Shown piece after piece: positions 1-7,898 of a stretch of DNA of 11,060 nt. Below the pieces are notes generated by a model. The model did no database searches. It saw nothing but the letters and a program-made list of their open reading frames with translations, and was not told the origin of the DNA. The stretch is from contig DCKN01000089.1 of assembly GCA_002320385.1 (NCBI GenBank), positions 1 through 11,060 on the forward strand, in the 5' to 3' direction. Position 1 is the stretch's first letter. Each line of letters starts with the position of its first letter. The translations under genes were made by a program, and so were the position numbers. Source of the stretch: Proteobacteria bacterium UBA1673. GTDB lineage: Bacteria > Pseudomonadota > Gammaproteobacteria > Comchoanobacterales > Comchoanobacteraceae.

Positions 1-1723
1 TTACATCGTCAACCTTTGTTTGTCCGGCTGATTTACCTTTACCGCCTCGACGTTGTACTTTGTACTCTTCAATGCTCTGAGACTTTATGTAGCCTTGCTT
101 TGACCGAGTCACAACGACGGGATCGTCGGGAATCAAGTCAAGATCGTCTAAATCACAGTGTTGATCATTAATTAATGTTCTCCTTGGCGTTGAAAATCGA
201 TCTTTGATATCGATCAGTTCATCGCGGATCACACCCATAAACCGAGCGTAATCATTCAGGATTGCGAGAAGTTCGCGTATTTTCTGTACGATTGACTTGA
301 ACTCGTCAATGATTTTTGATCGCTCAAGCCCGGTGATGCGATGTAGACGTAGATCTAAAATTGCTTGCGCCTGCGTTTCACTGAGCTGATATGCCCCATC
401 AATGATGCCATACTCGCCATAAAGGTTGGCCACATATAGTAGATCTCGTTCGAGGTCAGCCAGTGGGAAATTATCCATTGACCATGCCTCAGCAAGTAGT
501 GCGGCCTTAGCGTCAGCCGGGCTTTTGGCGGATTTAATCATTTCGATCACGTCGTCAATGTTAGAAATTGCAACTGCCAATCCCTCGAGGATGTGTGCTC
601 GCTTACGTGCTTTAGCGACATCAAACTCTAATCGTCTTCTGACGACCTCTCGTCTGTGATCGATGAAGGCGTTGAGAATATCGAGCAGCGGCATACACTT
701 TGGTCTATCTCTGTCAAGACAAACCATATTGATCCCATAAACACATTGGAGCTGGGTCAAAGCAAAGAGTTGGTTCATTACTACTTCTGGGTTTTCACCA
801 CGACGACACTCAATCACTACCCGCATACCCTTTCGGCTGGACTCGTCTCGAATCGCAGTTATACCATCAATTCTCTTTTCTCGAACTAACTGACCGATTT
901 TCTCACAGAGTTTAGCTTTATTCACGGCATATGGTAGTTCAGTGAATATTATCGACGCTTTATTTAACTTTTCATTATGTTCGATTTCAGACTTGGCACG
1001 CATGTAGATTTTACCACGACCGGTCTTGTATGCCTCAATGATTCCTGATCGACCATTAATAATTGCAGCTGTTGGAAAGTCTGGGCCATTGATCAGACCT
1101 AGAATATCACCTAGTTCACAATCTGGATGATCGATAATGTGGACGCATGCATCGATCACTTCGCTGAGATTGTGCGGCGGTATGTTCGTTGCCATACCGA
1201 CGGCAATGCCAGATGATCCATTCACTAATAAATTTGGAATTCTGGTGGGTAGAACCACTGGCATCATCTCACTGCTGTCGTAGTTGGGGACAAAGTCAAC
1301 GGTTTCTTTTTCTAAATCAGCAACGATCTCGTGTGAAATCTTTGCAAGGCGAATCTCAGTGTATCGATCTGCAGCAGCGCTATCGCCATCTACTGAGCCA
1401 AAGTTACCATGTCCGTCAACCAATGGATCACGCATCGAAAAATCTTGAGCCATTCGCACGATAGCATCGTATATAGCTAAATTCCCGTGCGGATGGTATT
1501 TACTCATCACCATACCAACGATTCTAGCTGATTTCTTGTATGGCTTATTCCAATCATTGCCTTCTTCAGCCATTGTGTAAAGTACACGACGATGGACAGG
1601 CTTTAACCCGTCTCTGACATCAGGCAATGCCCGACCAACAATGACGCTCATTGCGTAGTCTAAGTACGATTTTTTGATCTCTTTTTCTAAGCTTGTGGAA
1701 ATGACTTGACTATTTACTGACAT
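1..1723 (-). CDS. gyrA: DNA gyrase subunit A, partial (C-terminal part beyond window)
   Basis: This is the breakage-reunion subunit of DNA gyrase, which with GyrB introduces negative supercoils into DNA using ATP. I translated the minus strand from ATG at 1723-1721; 574 codons are present and the frame is still open at base 1. Residues 19-48 ([20 protein letters not shown] and on) are the invariant start of the winged-helix domain. The catalytic tyrosine is Y121 in DRYTEIR. The coiled-coil region follows, and the GyrA box QRRGGKG at 557-563 opens the C-terminal beta-pinwheel, which separates GyrA from ParC. The family is usually about 850-900 residues, so roughly a third is missing. Oddities: the quinolone-pocket helix reads [10 protein letters not shown], with N81-L82 where E. 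coli has D82-S83, and D119 replaces the usual Met two residues before the catalytic Tyr. No clear Shine-Dalgarno sequence precedes the start. It lies 118 bp downstream of mutL, so it may have its own promoter. Confidence 0.97.
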   Translation of the reverse strand, partial: MSVNSQVISTSLEKEIKKSYLDYAMSVIVGRALPDVRDGLKPVHRRVLYTMAEEGNDWNKPYKKSARIVGMVMSKYHPHGNLAIYDAIVRMAQDFSMRDPLVDGHGNFGSVDGDSAAADRYTEIRLAKISHEIVADLEKETVDFVPNYDSSEMMPVVLPTRIPNLLVNGSSGIAVGMATNIPPHNLSEVIDACVHIIDHPDCELGDILGLINGPDFPTAAIINGRSGIIEAYKTGRGKIYMRAKSEIEHNEKLNKASIIFTELPYAVNKAKLCEKIGQLVREKRIDGITAIRDESSRKGMRVVIECRRGENPEVVMNQLFALTQLQCVYGINMVCLDRDRPKCMPLLDILNAFIDHRREVVRRRLEFDVAKARKRAHILEGLAVAISNIDDVIEMIKSAKSPADAKAALLAEAWSMDNFPLADLERDLLYVANLYGEYGIIDGAYQLSETQAQAILDLRLHRITGLERSKIIDEFKSIVQKIRELLAILNDYARFMGVIRDELIDIKDRFSTPRRTLINDQHCDLDDLDLIPDDPVVVTRSKQGYIKSQSIEEYKVQRRGGKGKSAGQTKVDDV

Positions 1724-1841
1724 AATTATATCTACACTTAAGTGTGTAAATTGTACCACATCTTGATGTAATCTCCTAGTGAAAGCGCGTCAAAGACAAC
1801 TAAATCTTAGCGTCTACGATTATAGCCTGGGGCTTATTCAG
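1724..1841 (-). promoter_or_regulatory. mutL-gyrA intergenic region with possible gyrA promoter
   Basis: On the minus strand TGGTACAAT (1750-1758) forms an extended -10 element, with TACAAT at 1750-1755. No good -35 hexamer lies 16-18 nt upstream, so this is a tentative promoter for gyrA. Two small dyads flank it: ACATC-N2-GATGT at 1758-1769 and the perfect 12-bp palindrome ACACTTAAGTGT at 1734-1745. The second would overlap the predicted transcription start and could be an operator. A second TATAAT-like hexamer sits at 1725-1730, directly against the start codon. No terminator with a U-run was seen after mutL, so read-through from mutL is also possible. Confidence 0.3.
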
Positions 1842-3842
1842 TTACTGACCACGCCTGAATACAGCATCAACACGATCAAGATCCCAAACAAACCAGGTCG
1901 GCCGCCCATGATTACAGTAATCGCTGCTCGCAGTTTTTTCAATTTGTCGCAACAAGGCATTCATCTCAGTTAGACTCAGTACTCTATTGGCACGAATTGC
2001 CCCGTGACATGCCATTGTTGCAAATATTTTATGCAAGGCCGATTGCATATGGTCTGTGGTTTCATACTCTGCGAGCTCTTGCAAAACATCTTGTACGATT
2101 GCATCTAGATTCTGCTTTGCTAAGATTGCTGGTATTGCATGTAAAAAAACTTCATTTTCATCATCGATCGATAACTCAAGACCCATCTGCAAAAGCAATA
2201 CACCGTACTGCTCAATGATATCTTTGGCATCATTTTGCAATTGGCAACGATAAGGAACCAGAAGCTTTTGGGTAGTGACGCCCTGCTCACGATAGGACGA
2301 CTTCAGTTTCTCGTATAAAATTCGCTCGTGCGCCGCATGCATATCAATAATAACGAGACCGTCTTTATTCTGTGCAAGCACATAGAGCCCGTGCAGCTGA
2401 CCTAACGCAAATCCCAAACTATAGGTTTTATAATCTTTTTCACCATTGGGTATCGCTGATGATTGGCCTACAGCCTCCTGTACCGGCGATGCTAACTCCG
2501 AACTCGATTTATTTTCGCCCCTTTGGAGATCATTCAGTGATCGACTCTCAGGTGCCGGTGATAGAGACTCAATGCTTTCAATAGCCCTTTGATGATCGTT
2601 TTTTGCCTGAGTGACACGCTCTGCAGTGGATGATACTCTCAGATCAGGCATTGTCGCAACCATCGATTCTATTGACTGACGGTGCGTTTGAGCGCCAATA
2701 TTTTCTGATAATTGTGATTGTCCTCGCCACGTATGCGCCGCTTTACTGGCGGTTGGCACTTCAATAGGGCTCGCGGCCGCTAACCCAACCCGATCGGACA
2801 AATCAACGTGGTCTTTATTGATATTCATTTGGCCCCGCAATACCTCCTCGACGGCGAACTTCAAGCCGCGCGTGATTGCCTCTGTGTCAGCAAACCGAAC
2901 TTTTTCTTTGCTTGGATGAACATTCACATCAACCAGCGCCGGATCGATATCGAGGTATAAGCAGAATGCGGGATGACGTCCAGGCAACATGACGTCCTGG
3001 TACGCCCGCTTGACGGCAAAAGCTAGCTTTTTATCACGAATTGGTCGATTATTAATAAGGAGAACCTGCATATCTGCGTAGCGACGATTGAAGTACGGCT
3101 GCGCGCACCAACCAATCAACTGACCCCATGGAAGATCCTTCTGCACCAGCAAACAGGCCTGTGCAAACTCTTTACCAAACACGACTTCGAGACGGTTGAT
3201 TCTTTGCGCTTGCTCAATACATCCATCGGCATGAAGAATTGTCCGGTCTGGCGTTTTCAACGACACTGTGACATGGGGGTGGGCAAGAATCATTTTTTTG
3301 ACCACAGATTTTATGTTACGCATCGCAGCTTGGTCACTTTCAAGGAAGTTTTTTTGACGGGCTGGCACTCTAAAAAACAAGTCCCGCACCTCCATCGTAG
3401 TCCCTACAGGCATTGGCTGCTCATAGGCAGTAATCTTGACCTGTTCGCTGCTGTCGCCCTCACAAGATAATAACCATCCGTGATCATCCCCCAGGACTCT
3501 TGTGCGTACGCGCATACGGCTCACGCTGGCAATACTCGCGAGCGCCTCACCTCTGAATCCCATTGATCTGATCGAATTTAGATCGTCAATTTCGTTAAGC
3601 TTGCTAGTGCAATGGCGTTTTAAAAGTCGTGGCAACTCGTCTTTAGCGACACCGCAGCCATTATCTGTCAGCACTATTTTTGTTTTACCAGCACTTTCGA
3701 CTTCAATGATAATTTTGTCTGCCCCGGCATCTACGCTGTTTTCTACGAGTTCTTTGATGACTGAGGCAGGGCCTTCTACGACTTCGCCGGCAGCGATTTG
3801 ATTTGCAACTTCAGATGAGAGCTGTTTGATGTGTTTATTCAT
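1842..3842 (-). CDS. mutL: DNA mismatch repair protein MutL, endonuclease type
   Basis: MutL is the ATPase that links mismatch recognition by MutS to strand incision. From ATG at 3842-3840 the protein is 666 residues. The N-terminal GHKL ATPase shows ELVENSVDAGA (31-41, with catalytic E31 and Mg-binding N35), DNGCG (60-64) and GFRGEAL (95-101). A low-complexity linker occupies about 340-470. The C-terminal domain carries DMHAAHERILYE (500-511), matching the metal-binding endonuclease motif DQHA(X)2E(X)4E with Met for Gln, plus ACHGAIRA (611-618) and CNHGRP (643-648). These motifs are absent from E. coli MutL and typical of bacteria without MutH, so this MutL probably nicks DNA itself. The upstream gene's TGA stop shares one base with this ATG (TGATG), indicating translational coupling; a GTG two codons upstream (3848) is a less likely start. 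A small oddity is VVEGPAS, where most MutL proteins have VVERPAS. Confidence 0.97.
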   Translation of the reverse strand: MNKHIKQLSSEVANQIAAGEVVEGPASVIKELVENSVDAGADKIIIEVESAGKTKIVLTDNGCGVAKDELPRLLKRHCTSKLNEIDDLNSIRSMGFRGEALASIASVSRMRVRTRVLGDDHGWLLSCEGDSSEQVKITAYEQPMPVGTTMEVRDLFFRVPARQKNFLESDQAAMRNIKSVVKKMILAHPHVTVSLKTPDRTILHADGCIEQAQRINRLEVVFGKEFAQACLLVQKDLPWGQLIGWCAQPYFNRRYADMQVLLINNRPIRDKKLAFAVKRAYQDVMLPGRHPAFCLYLDIDPALVDVNVHPSKEKVRFADTEAITRGLKFAVEEVLRGQMNINKDHVDLSDRVGLAAASPIEVPTASKAAHTWRGQSQLSENIGAQTHRQSIESMVATMPDLRVSSTAERVTQAKNDHQRAIESIESLSPAPESRSLNDLQRGENKSSSELASPVQEAVGQSSAIPNGEKDYKTYSLGFALGQLHGLYVLAQNKDGLVIIDMHAAHERILYEKLKSSYREQGVTTQKLLVPYRCQLQNDAKDIIEQYGVLLLQMGLELSIDDENEVFLHAIPAILAKQNLDAIVQDVLQELAEYETTDHMQSALHKIFATMACHGAIRANRVLSLTEMNALLRQIEKTASSDYCNHGRPTWFVWDLDRVDAVFRRGQ

Positions 3843-4930
3843 CAGCACAGTTTAAACTGTCTCAGTGAACGAATCAATTGTTGACGAGTCAAATTTTTAT
3901 CCTTGGGACGTTTGGCGCGGCGACTGGATGGCTTTGCGTCACTGTTATCAGAAAGGGTCCGCGGCCTCAACAACAAGACCGCCACGGCGTTACTACGACT
4001 CTTATCGATGACGTTCACAGTGACCTGCTTTAATCCCTGACCAATACTTGCCGTCTGAATACCTCGAACAATAGCCCTAACCAATACAGTGACATATCCC
4101 CACAAATTGATACATAGCGTTTTTGTGGACATCTTACTGATCGCTTCTGTCGTCTGGTTATAAGACCGTCTGGGTCTAGCTAGCGCCTTGCAACCCGCAA
4201 CCGATACGGAAAACATCGTTTTGAAAGTTGACAAACTGATCATCGATAATAATAAGACTTCTTGGATATGAGAAAGCATGAACTTAGCATTATGCATAAC
4301 TAAGTAATGCGCCACACCATAGTGAAGCGATAGGTAAACACTCTCGCTGAACGTCAATGTTAGTAATAGACACGTCGCCCATGTGGCTGCCGAAAGCACA
4401 ATATCAAATCCACCCTTGTGCGCTGGGGAAATACGACCATTATGATGAACCCAATAAGCGCATTCTGTGACGCATGACCATACTTTATTGAATGCGTTCA
4501 GCGTTGTTGTTAGCGCTGCCGGCATGATCAACCAGTTGACAAGGACAGGGATTACAGAGTGATACTTTGCAAAATAAACGTAAGCAAATATCGACATTTG
4601 AAAGCAATTATTCATGAATGTAAACGGCAGCAATAGAAAAAAAGTCGCGTAAAAAACGATAGCATAGACCAGCGTCCACGCTGCTAAGTGTACTCTGTTC
4701 AGCTCTAGTGACAACTCTAGACTGATGGCAAGTTCTTTGAACAACGTCTCAAAAACGCAGATTGAGTCAGCAACTGAAAAATGAAATACTGCCGAGCAGA
4801 GAAGGAAGGCTAGATTAGCGCCCAGAAAAATTGACGCCACAGACCATGCTGTGCATGCCTCAACAACTGCTGCGAGCAACGCGCTGATACATGATATAGC
4901 TATCACAGTGTTTGCGAGGGTCTTTACCAT
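3842..4930 (-). CDS. Unrecognised polytopic membrane protein with basic C-terminal tail
   Basis: I do not recognise this family and assign no function. From ATG at 4930 the product is 362 residues; the frame also allows a TTG start at 4972 that adds 14 residues (376). I prefer the ATG because a possible -10 element lies at 4961-4966, which would place the transcript start near 4954. Neither start has a good ribosome-binding site. Using ATG numbering, hydrophobic segments that could cross the membrane lie near 5-26, 28-52, 82-106, 111-143, 176-198 and 224-246; a weaker one is near 272-290. The last 40 or so residues are rich in Lys and Arg (for example SSRRAKRPKDKN) and probably cytoplasmic. 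The longer form contains 11 cysteines, which is many for its size. No signal peptidase motif, nucleotide-binding motif or transporter signature was seen. Its TGA stop overlaps the mutL ATG, so the two are likely co-translated. The intact frame and this junction argue for a real gene. Confidence 0.75.
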   Translation of the reverse strand: MVKTLANTVIAISCISALLAAVVEACTAWSVASIFLGANLAFLLCSAVFHFSVADSICVFETLFKELAISLELSLELNRVHLAAWTLVYAIVFYATFFLLLPFTFMNNCFQMSIFAYVYFAKYHSVIPVLVNWLIMPAALTTTLNAFNKVWSCVTECAYWVHHNGRISPAHKGGFDIVLSAATWATCLLLTLTFSESVYLSLHYGVAHYLVMHNAKFMLSHIQEVLLLSMISLSTFKTMFSVSVAGCKALARPRRSYNQTTEAISKMSTKTLCINLWGYVTVLVRAIVRGIQTASIGQGLKQVTVNVIDKSRSNAVAVLLLRPRTLSDNSDAKPSSRRAKRPKDKNLTRQQLIRSLRQFKLC

Positions 4931-4960
4931 AGTCTTCAAGGAAGCGCCTAAAATGAACTC

Positions 4961-4989
4961 AGTATACCTCAATAGATATGATAGATAAA
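4961..4989 (-). promoter_or_regulatory. Possible sigma70 promoter for membrane protein-mutL
   Basis: The -10 element TATACT (4961-4966, five of six consensus bases) lies 17 nt from a poor -35 element TTTATC (4984-4989). Transcription would start near 4954, about 24 nt before the ATG at 4930. The rest of the 110-bp gap after the tRNA holds only an AT-rich six-pair hairpin (TCTTAA/TTAAGA) without a following U-run, so a true terminator was not identified. Confidence 0.3.
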
Positions 4990-5043
4990 GCTCCAGCGCA
5001 ATCTTAAGGATAAATTAAGAAGGCTGAGTTATATTGATAGAAA

Positions 5044-5117
5044 TCGGGACGGCTGGATTTGAACCAGCGACCACTTGCACCCCATGCAAGTACGCTACCA
5101 GGCTGCGCTACGCCCCG
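5044..5117 (-). tRNA. tRNA-Pro (anticodon GGG)
   Basis: The minus strand folds into a standard cloverleaf of 74 nt. The acceptor stem pairs CGGGGCG (5' end at 5117) with CGTCCCG, with one G-U pair, followed by discriminator A. The D-arm is GCGC-AGCCTGGTA-GCGT. The anticodon stem CTTGC/GCAAG encloses the loop ATGGGGT, giving anticodon GGG followed by G37. The T-arm is GCTGG-TTCAAAT-CCAGC. It should read CCC and CCU proline codons. CCA is not encoded: the bases after the discriminator are TTT, so a CCA-adding enzyme is needed. The 5' end is only 10 nt beyond the ihfA stop, implying release from the ihfA transcript by RNase P unless a promoter lies inside ihfA. A proline tRNA after ihfA is a familiar arrangement in gamma- and betaproteobacteria. 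Confidence 0.96.
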
Positions 5118-5127
5118 ATGCTAAAAT

Positions 5128-5481
5128 CTAAGCAATCTCTTCTTGAACTGACTTTTCAAGCGTCACGCGATTGGCTTTAGACTTTGCTCGTGTAGAGCGA
5201 TCAACAGTTTCTTTGAGCTTATTACCTGGACGGAAAGTAACAACTCTTCGGGCAGAAACTGGAATGATATCGCCGGTTTTGGGATTTCTACCTGGACGCT
5301 GATTTTTGTCTAACAATAGAAAATTACCAAATCCGGATAAACGTACTACACCGCCAGTCTCTAGGGATGATGAGATGGTTTTGAAAAACTCATCTACAAG
5401 ACTTTCAACATCGCTTCTTGATACATCAGCACAAATACGACCTATTTTGTCGGATAGTTCTGCTCGGGTTAGTGTTTCCAT
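5128..5481 (-). CDS. ihfA: Integration host factor subunit alpha
   Basis: IHF-alpha pairs with IHF-beta to bind specific sites and bend DNA sharply, acting in nucleoid structure, transcription, replication start and site-specific recombination. The 117-residue protein has the HU/IHF fold. An N-terminal helical dimerisation region ([10 protein letters not shown]...VDEFF) leads to LSGFGNF (48-54). The DNA-binding arm is [10 protein letters not shown] (61-70), whose P67 corresponds to the intercalating Pro65 of E. coli, and [15 protein letters not shown] (76-90) follows. The arm matches the alpha subunit rather than HU or IHF-beta. It is about 18 residues longer than E. coli IHF-alpha, with a charged tail from about 95. 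The start ATG shares one base with the pheT stop (TAATG). A strong AGGAGG (5491-5496), inside the last pheT codons, lies 9 nt upstream, so translation is probably coupled to pheT. Confidence 0.97.
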   Translation of the reverse strand: METLTRAELSDKIGRICADVSRSDVESLVDEFFKTISSSLETGGVVRLSGFGNFLLLDKNQRPGRNPKTGDIIPVSARRVVTFRPGNKLKETVDRSTRAKSKANRVTLEKSVQEEIA

Positions 5482-7898
5482 TAGTCATTTCCTCCTCGTG
5501 TTTTTATGTTAAGTTTATTGTGAAGATTTGCAACAAGACTGTTGATCATTGGCACCAGCTCTTCATCAACAAGTGTCTTTTCTTCTGACTGAAAAATCAG
5601 CCCTAAGCTTATACTGTAGCAACCCTTAGGTATCTGGCTACCACGGTAAATATCAAATATAACAATTTTGATAAGGTATTGGAATATTGAGGATTGAATT
5701 TCCTCTTTTATTTTCGCATACGGGACTGACTCTGGCACGATCAGCGATAAATCTCTTCGCATTGTTGGCTGATTGCTTACGCTTTGGTAAATCTCATGAC
5801 CAAGATGCGCTACCAGCCAATCGATTGAGATCGAAAATGCGAATATATCTTGTTGGATTTTCATTTTTTTCATAATCTCTGGGTGCAGAAGGCCGCATTG
5901 ACCAACAACTGAATCACCCGAAACAAGCTGACCCGACTGATGTGGGTGCATCCCAGCAATGACCGCTGGTTGCCATGCTAGTTTGTGGTCACGGCGCAAA
6001 GGCAATCGTTGCACTGCTCGCTGCATCATACTTTTAGCGTGTGTGAAACACAATGCACCGCCATCTTGCCAACTTTCAGGCAACACAGTTCCCACCATCA
6101 TGGCACTGAGCATACACTGCTCTACGATATCATCTGATTGACTATGGAAGCATTGCCCAACTTCAAAGAGTCGTATATCTGTTACTTGCTTGGCCAGATT
6201 CTTTTTGATTTGGCGTAGAAGCCCAGGGAGTAGCGATGGACGCATTGTTTTGAATGCTGAACTGATAGGGTTTCTTAACGTAACCAGCGTATCCTCATCT
6301 TTATGAAATGCAAGCATATCAGACGCATCGCCAAAGCTGTAACTATACGTCTCACAAAACCCCTGGCCTATCATAAACTGTTTTAACTGGTCAATGCATT
6401 GATCAGTGACTGAATGTGTCGTGGCATTAACATTGAGCGTAGCCTTAATTCCGCGTTGAACACTTTTTGGCATTCCGTAGATTCGCAAATACTCGGATAC
6501 TAACGACTCGGGGATCTGCAAATCATTACGCCAAGTTGGCACACGGACTTCGCAATGCGTCTTTAACGCTTTTATTTGACATCCCACTTTAACGAGCGCC
6601 GCCTTGATTTTATCCTCAGGACAATCAAAGCCTAAAATATCGGCGACCAAATGGAACGGCAATTGAATCGCCTTAGGGTTATTCGCTGTACCCTTCGCGA
6701 ATGATCTGGATTTTGGCTTGTAGCCGGCATACGTAGCTAACAAATCAATCGCTCTTTGCATCGCCTTGGCCGTATAGTCAAAATCAATTCCGCGCTCAAA
6801 GCGGCTCCCCGACTGAGTATGCCATGGATAGCTGCGGCAATGAAAGGCTATTTGACTGGACTGAAAGCCTGCAGCCTCAAGGTAAATACTTTGATCGGTC
6901 ATGGTGCTTGCCGATTCAAGCATACCCATGTAGCCCGCAATGCATACCGGTTTTGACTCATTTTTGATCACAAGCGTCTGGTGGTTGACTTCTGCCTCTT
7001 CACCGTTTAAGAGCACTTCAGTTTTCCCCAGACCAAATCCAAGGCTGAATTTGTCAGATAGCTTCCCTGTGTATGCATGAAAAGGCTGTCCTGTTTCAAG
7101 CATGGCATAATTAAGTATATCTACAACACAATGATGTAAGCTAAATCCAGCCTCAAGTAAGCGCACTTTCATCCAATCTGGCGTTTGCGGTGGCTTTGAC
7201 GCGCCATTGGCACTTATCTTATCCAGCTTAACGAGGTGAAATGCATCAATCAGCGGCGCTGCTTTTTCTTCAATTTCTATTTTTCTTAGCACCGGTAATG
7301 ACAAAAATTCGGGCTCCGACGTAATACTCCACGGCTCTGTTGATTGACCGCTTAACCCAATCGCAAACTCTCTTGCGATGCCTCTCACCGATAAACAATC
7401 ACCACGGTTTGGCGTTAACTCGATACCATATACAGAAGAGGAACGCTGTAGCCAGCTATCTAATGACTGTCCAAGCGGCGCGAGAGGATCGAGATGCCAA
7501 ATCCCATTACTTGAGACTTTAAGCCCCAATTCCTGCATGCTACACAGCATTCCATTTGAAAGAACCCCACGCAGCTTACGCTTTTCAATTTTAAATGTCC
7601 CGAGTCTCGCTCCGTCGAGGGCCGTCGCAACTTTAATGCCAACCTTAACAGATGGGCATCCACAGACTATTTCGACAGTCGTTTGATCACTGATTCTCAC
7701 CTTGCATAAGTTGAGCTTATCTGCATTGGGGTGCTTGTGTACTTCTATGACTTCCCCAATGACAATATCTTGCGTAAATATTGGCGCTACAGGCTCGGTC
7801 TCAAAGCCTTGGCGTAATAAGAAATCTTCGACTTGCTCTGGAGACGGTATTGTCGCATCCAACCATGCTTGAAGCCATTGATGATTCACAACTAGCAT
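5481..7898 (-). CDS. pheT: Phenylalanine--tRNA ligase beta subunit
   Basis: This is the large subunit of the alpha2-beta2 enzyme that charges tRNA-Phe; it handles tRNA recognition and editing of mischarged Tyr-tRNA-Phe. At 805 residues it is close to the family length of about 795. Domains in order: the EMAP-II-like tRNA-binding OB fold at about 39-150 ([20 protein letters not shown], then SNGMLCS); the B3/B4 editing region at about 210-390, preceded by [20 protein letters not shown]; the B5 domain at about 410-480; a catalytic-like core; and the C-terminal ferredoxin-like anticodon-binding domain from about 710 ([11 protein letters not shown], then [12 protein letters not shown] and [10 protein letters not shown]). 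The start ATG at 7898 overlaps the end of pheS by 7 nt, with AGGATGA just upstream inside pheS. The last codons encode RGGND and double as the ribosome-binding site for ihfA. Confidence 0.98.
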   Translation of the reverse strand: MLVVNHQWLQAWLDATIPSPEQVEDFLLRQGFETEPVAPIFTQDIVIGEVIEVHKHPNADKLNLCKVRISDQTTVEIVCGCPSVKVGIKVATALDGARLGTFKIEKRKLRGVLSNGMLCSMQELGLKVSSNGIWHLDPLAPLGQSLDSWLQRSSSVYGIELTPNRGDCLSVRGIAREFAIGLSGQSTEPWSITSEPEFLSLPVLRKIEIEEKAAPLIDAFHLVKLDKISANGASKPPQTPDWMKVRLLEAGFSLHHCVVDILNYAMLETGQPFHAYTGKLSDKFSLGFGLGKTEVLLNGEEAEVNHQTLVIKNESKPVCIAGYMGMLESASTMTDQSIYLEAAGFQSSQIAFHCRSYPWHTQSGSRFERGIDFDYTAKAMQRAIDLLATYAGYKPKSRSFAKGTANNPKAIQLPFHLVADILGFDCPEDKIKAALVKVGCQIKALKTHCEVRVPTWRNDLQIPESLVSEYLRIYGMPKSVQRGIKATLNVNATTHSVTDQCIDQLKQFMIGQGFCETYSYSFGDASDMLAFHKDEDTLVTLRNPISSAFKTMRPSLLPGLLRQIKKNLAKQVTDIRLFEVGQCFHSQSDDIVEQCMLSAMMVGTVLPESWQDGGALCFTHAKSMMQRAVQRLPLRRDHKLAWQPAVIAGMHPHQSGQLVSGDSVVGQCGLLHPEIMKKMKIQQDIFAFSISIDWLVAHLGHEIYQSVSNQPTMRRDLSLIVPESVPYAKIKEEIQSSIFQYLIKIVIFDIYRGSQIPKGCYSISLGLIFQSEEKTLVDEELVPMINSLVANLHNKLNIKTRGGND

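Noticed and set aside
426..3801. Plus-strand open frames opposite gyrA and mutL (for example 1189-1464, 3204-3470, 3502-3801)
   Set aside because: They lie wholly opposite clearly conserved minus-strand genes, lack recognisable domains and ribosome-binding sites, and look like antisense shadows.
3843..3848. GTG start for mutL two codons upstream of the ATG
   Set aside because: The ATG at 3842 forms a classic TGATG overlap with the upstream stop and gives a normal MutL N-terminus, so the GTG is less likely.
3847..3860. Perfect 14-bp palindrome ACAGTTTAAACTGT next to the mutL start
   Set aside because: It lies in the coding end of the membrane protein gene, and one palindrome of this length is roughly expected by chance in 11 kb.
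7460..7663. Minus-strand 67-codon frame inside pheT
   Set aside because: It overlaps the conserved PheT tRNA-binding region in another frame and has no family resemblance.
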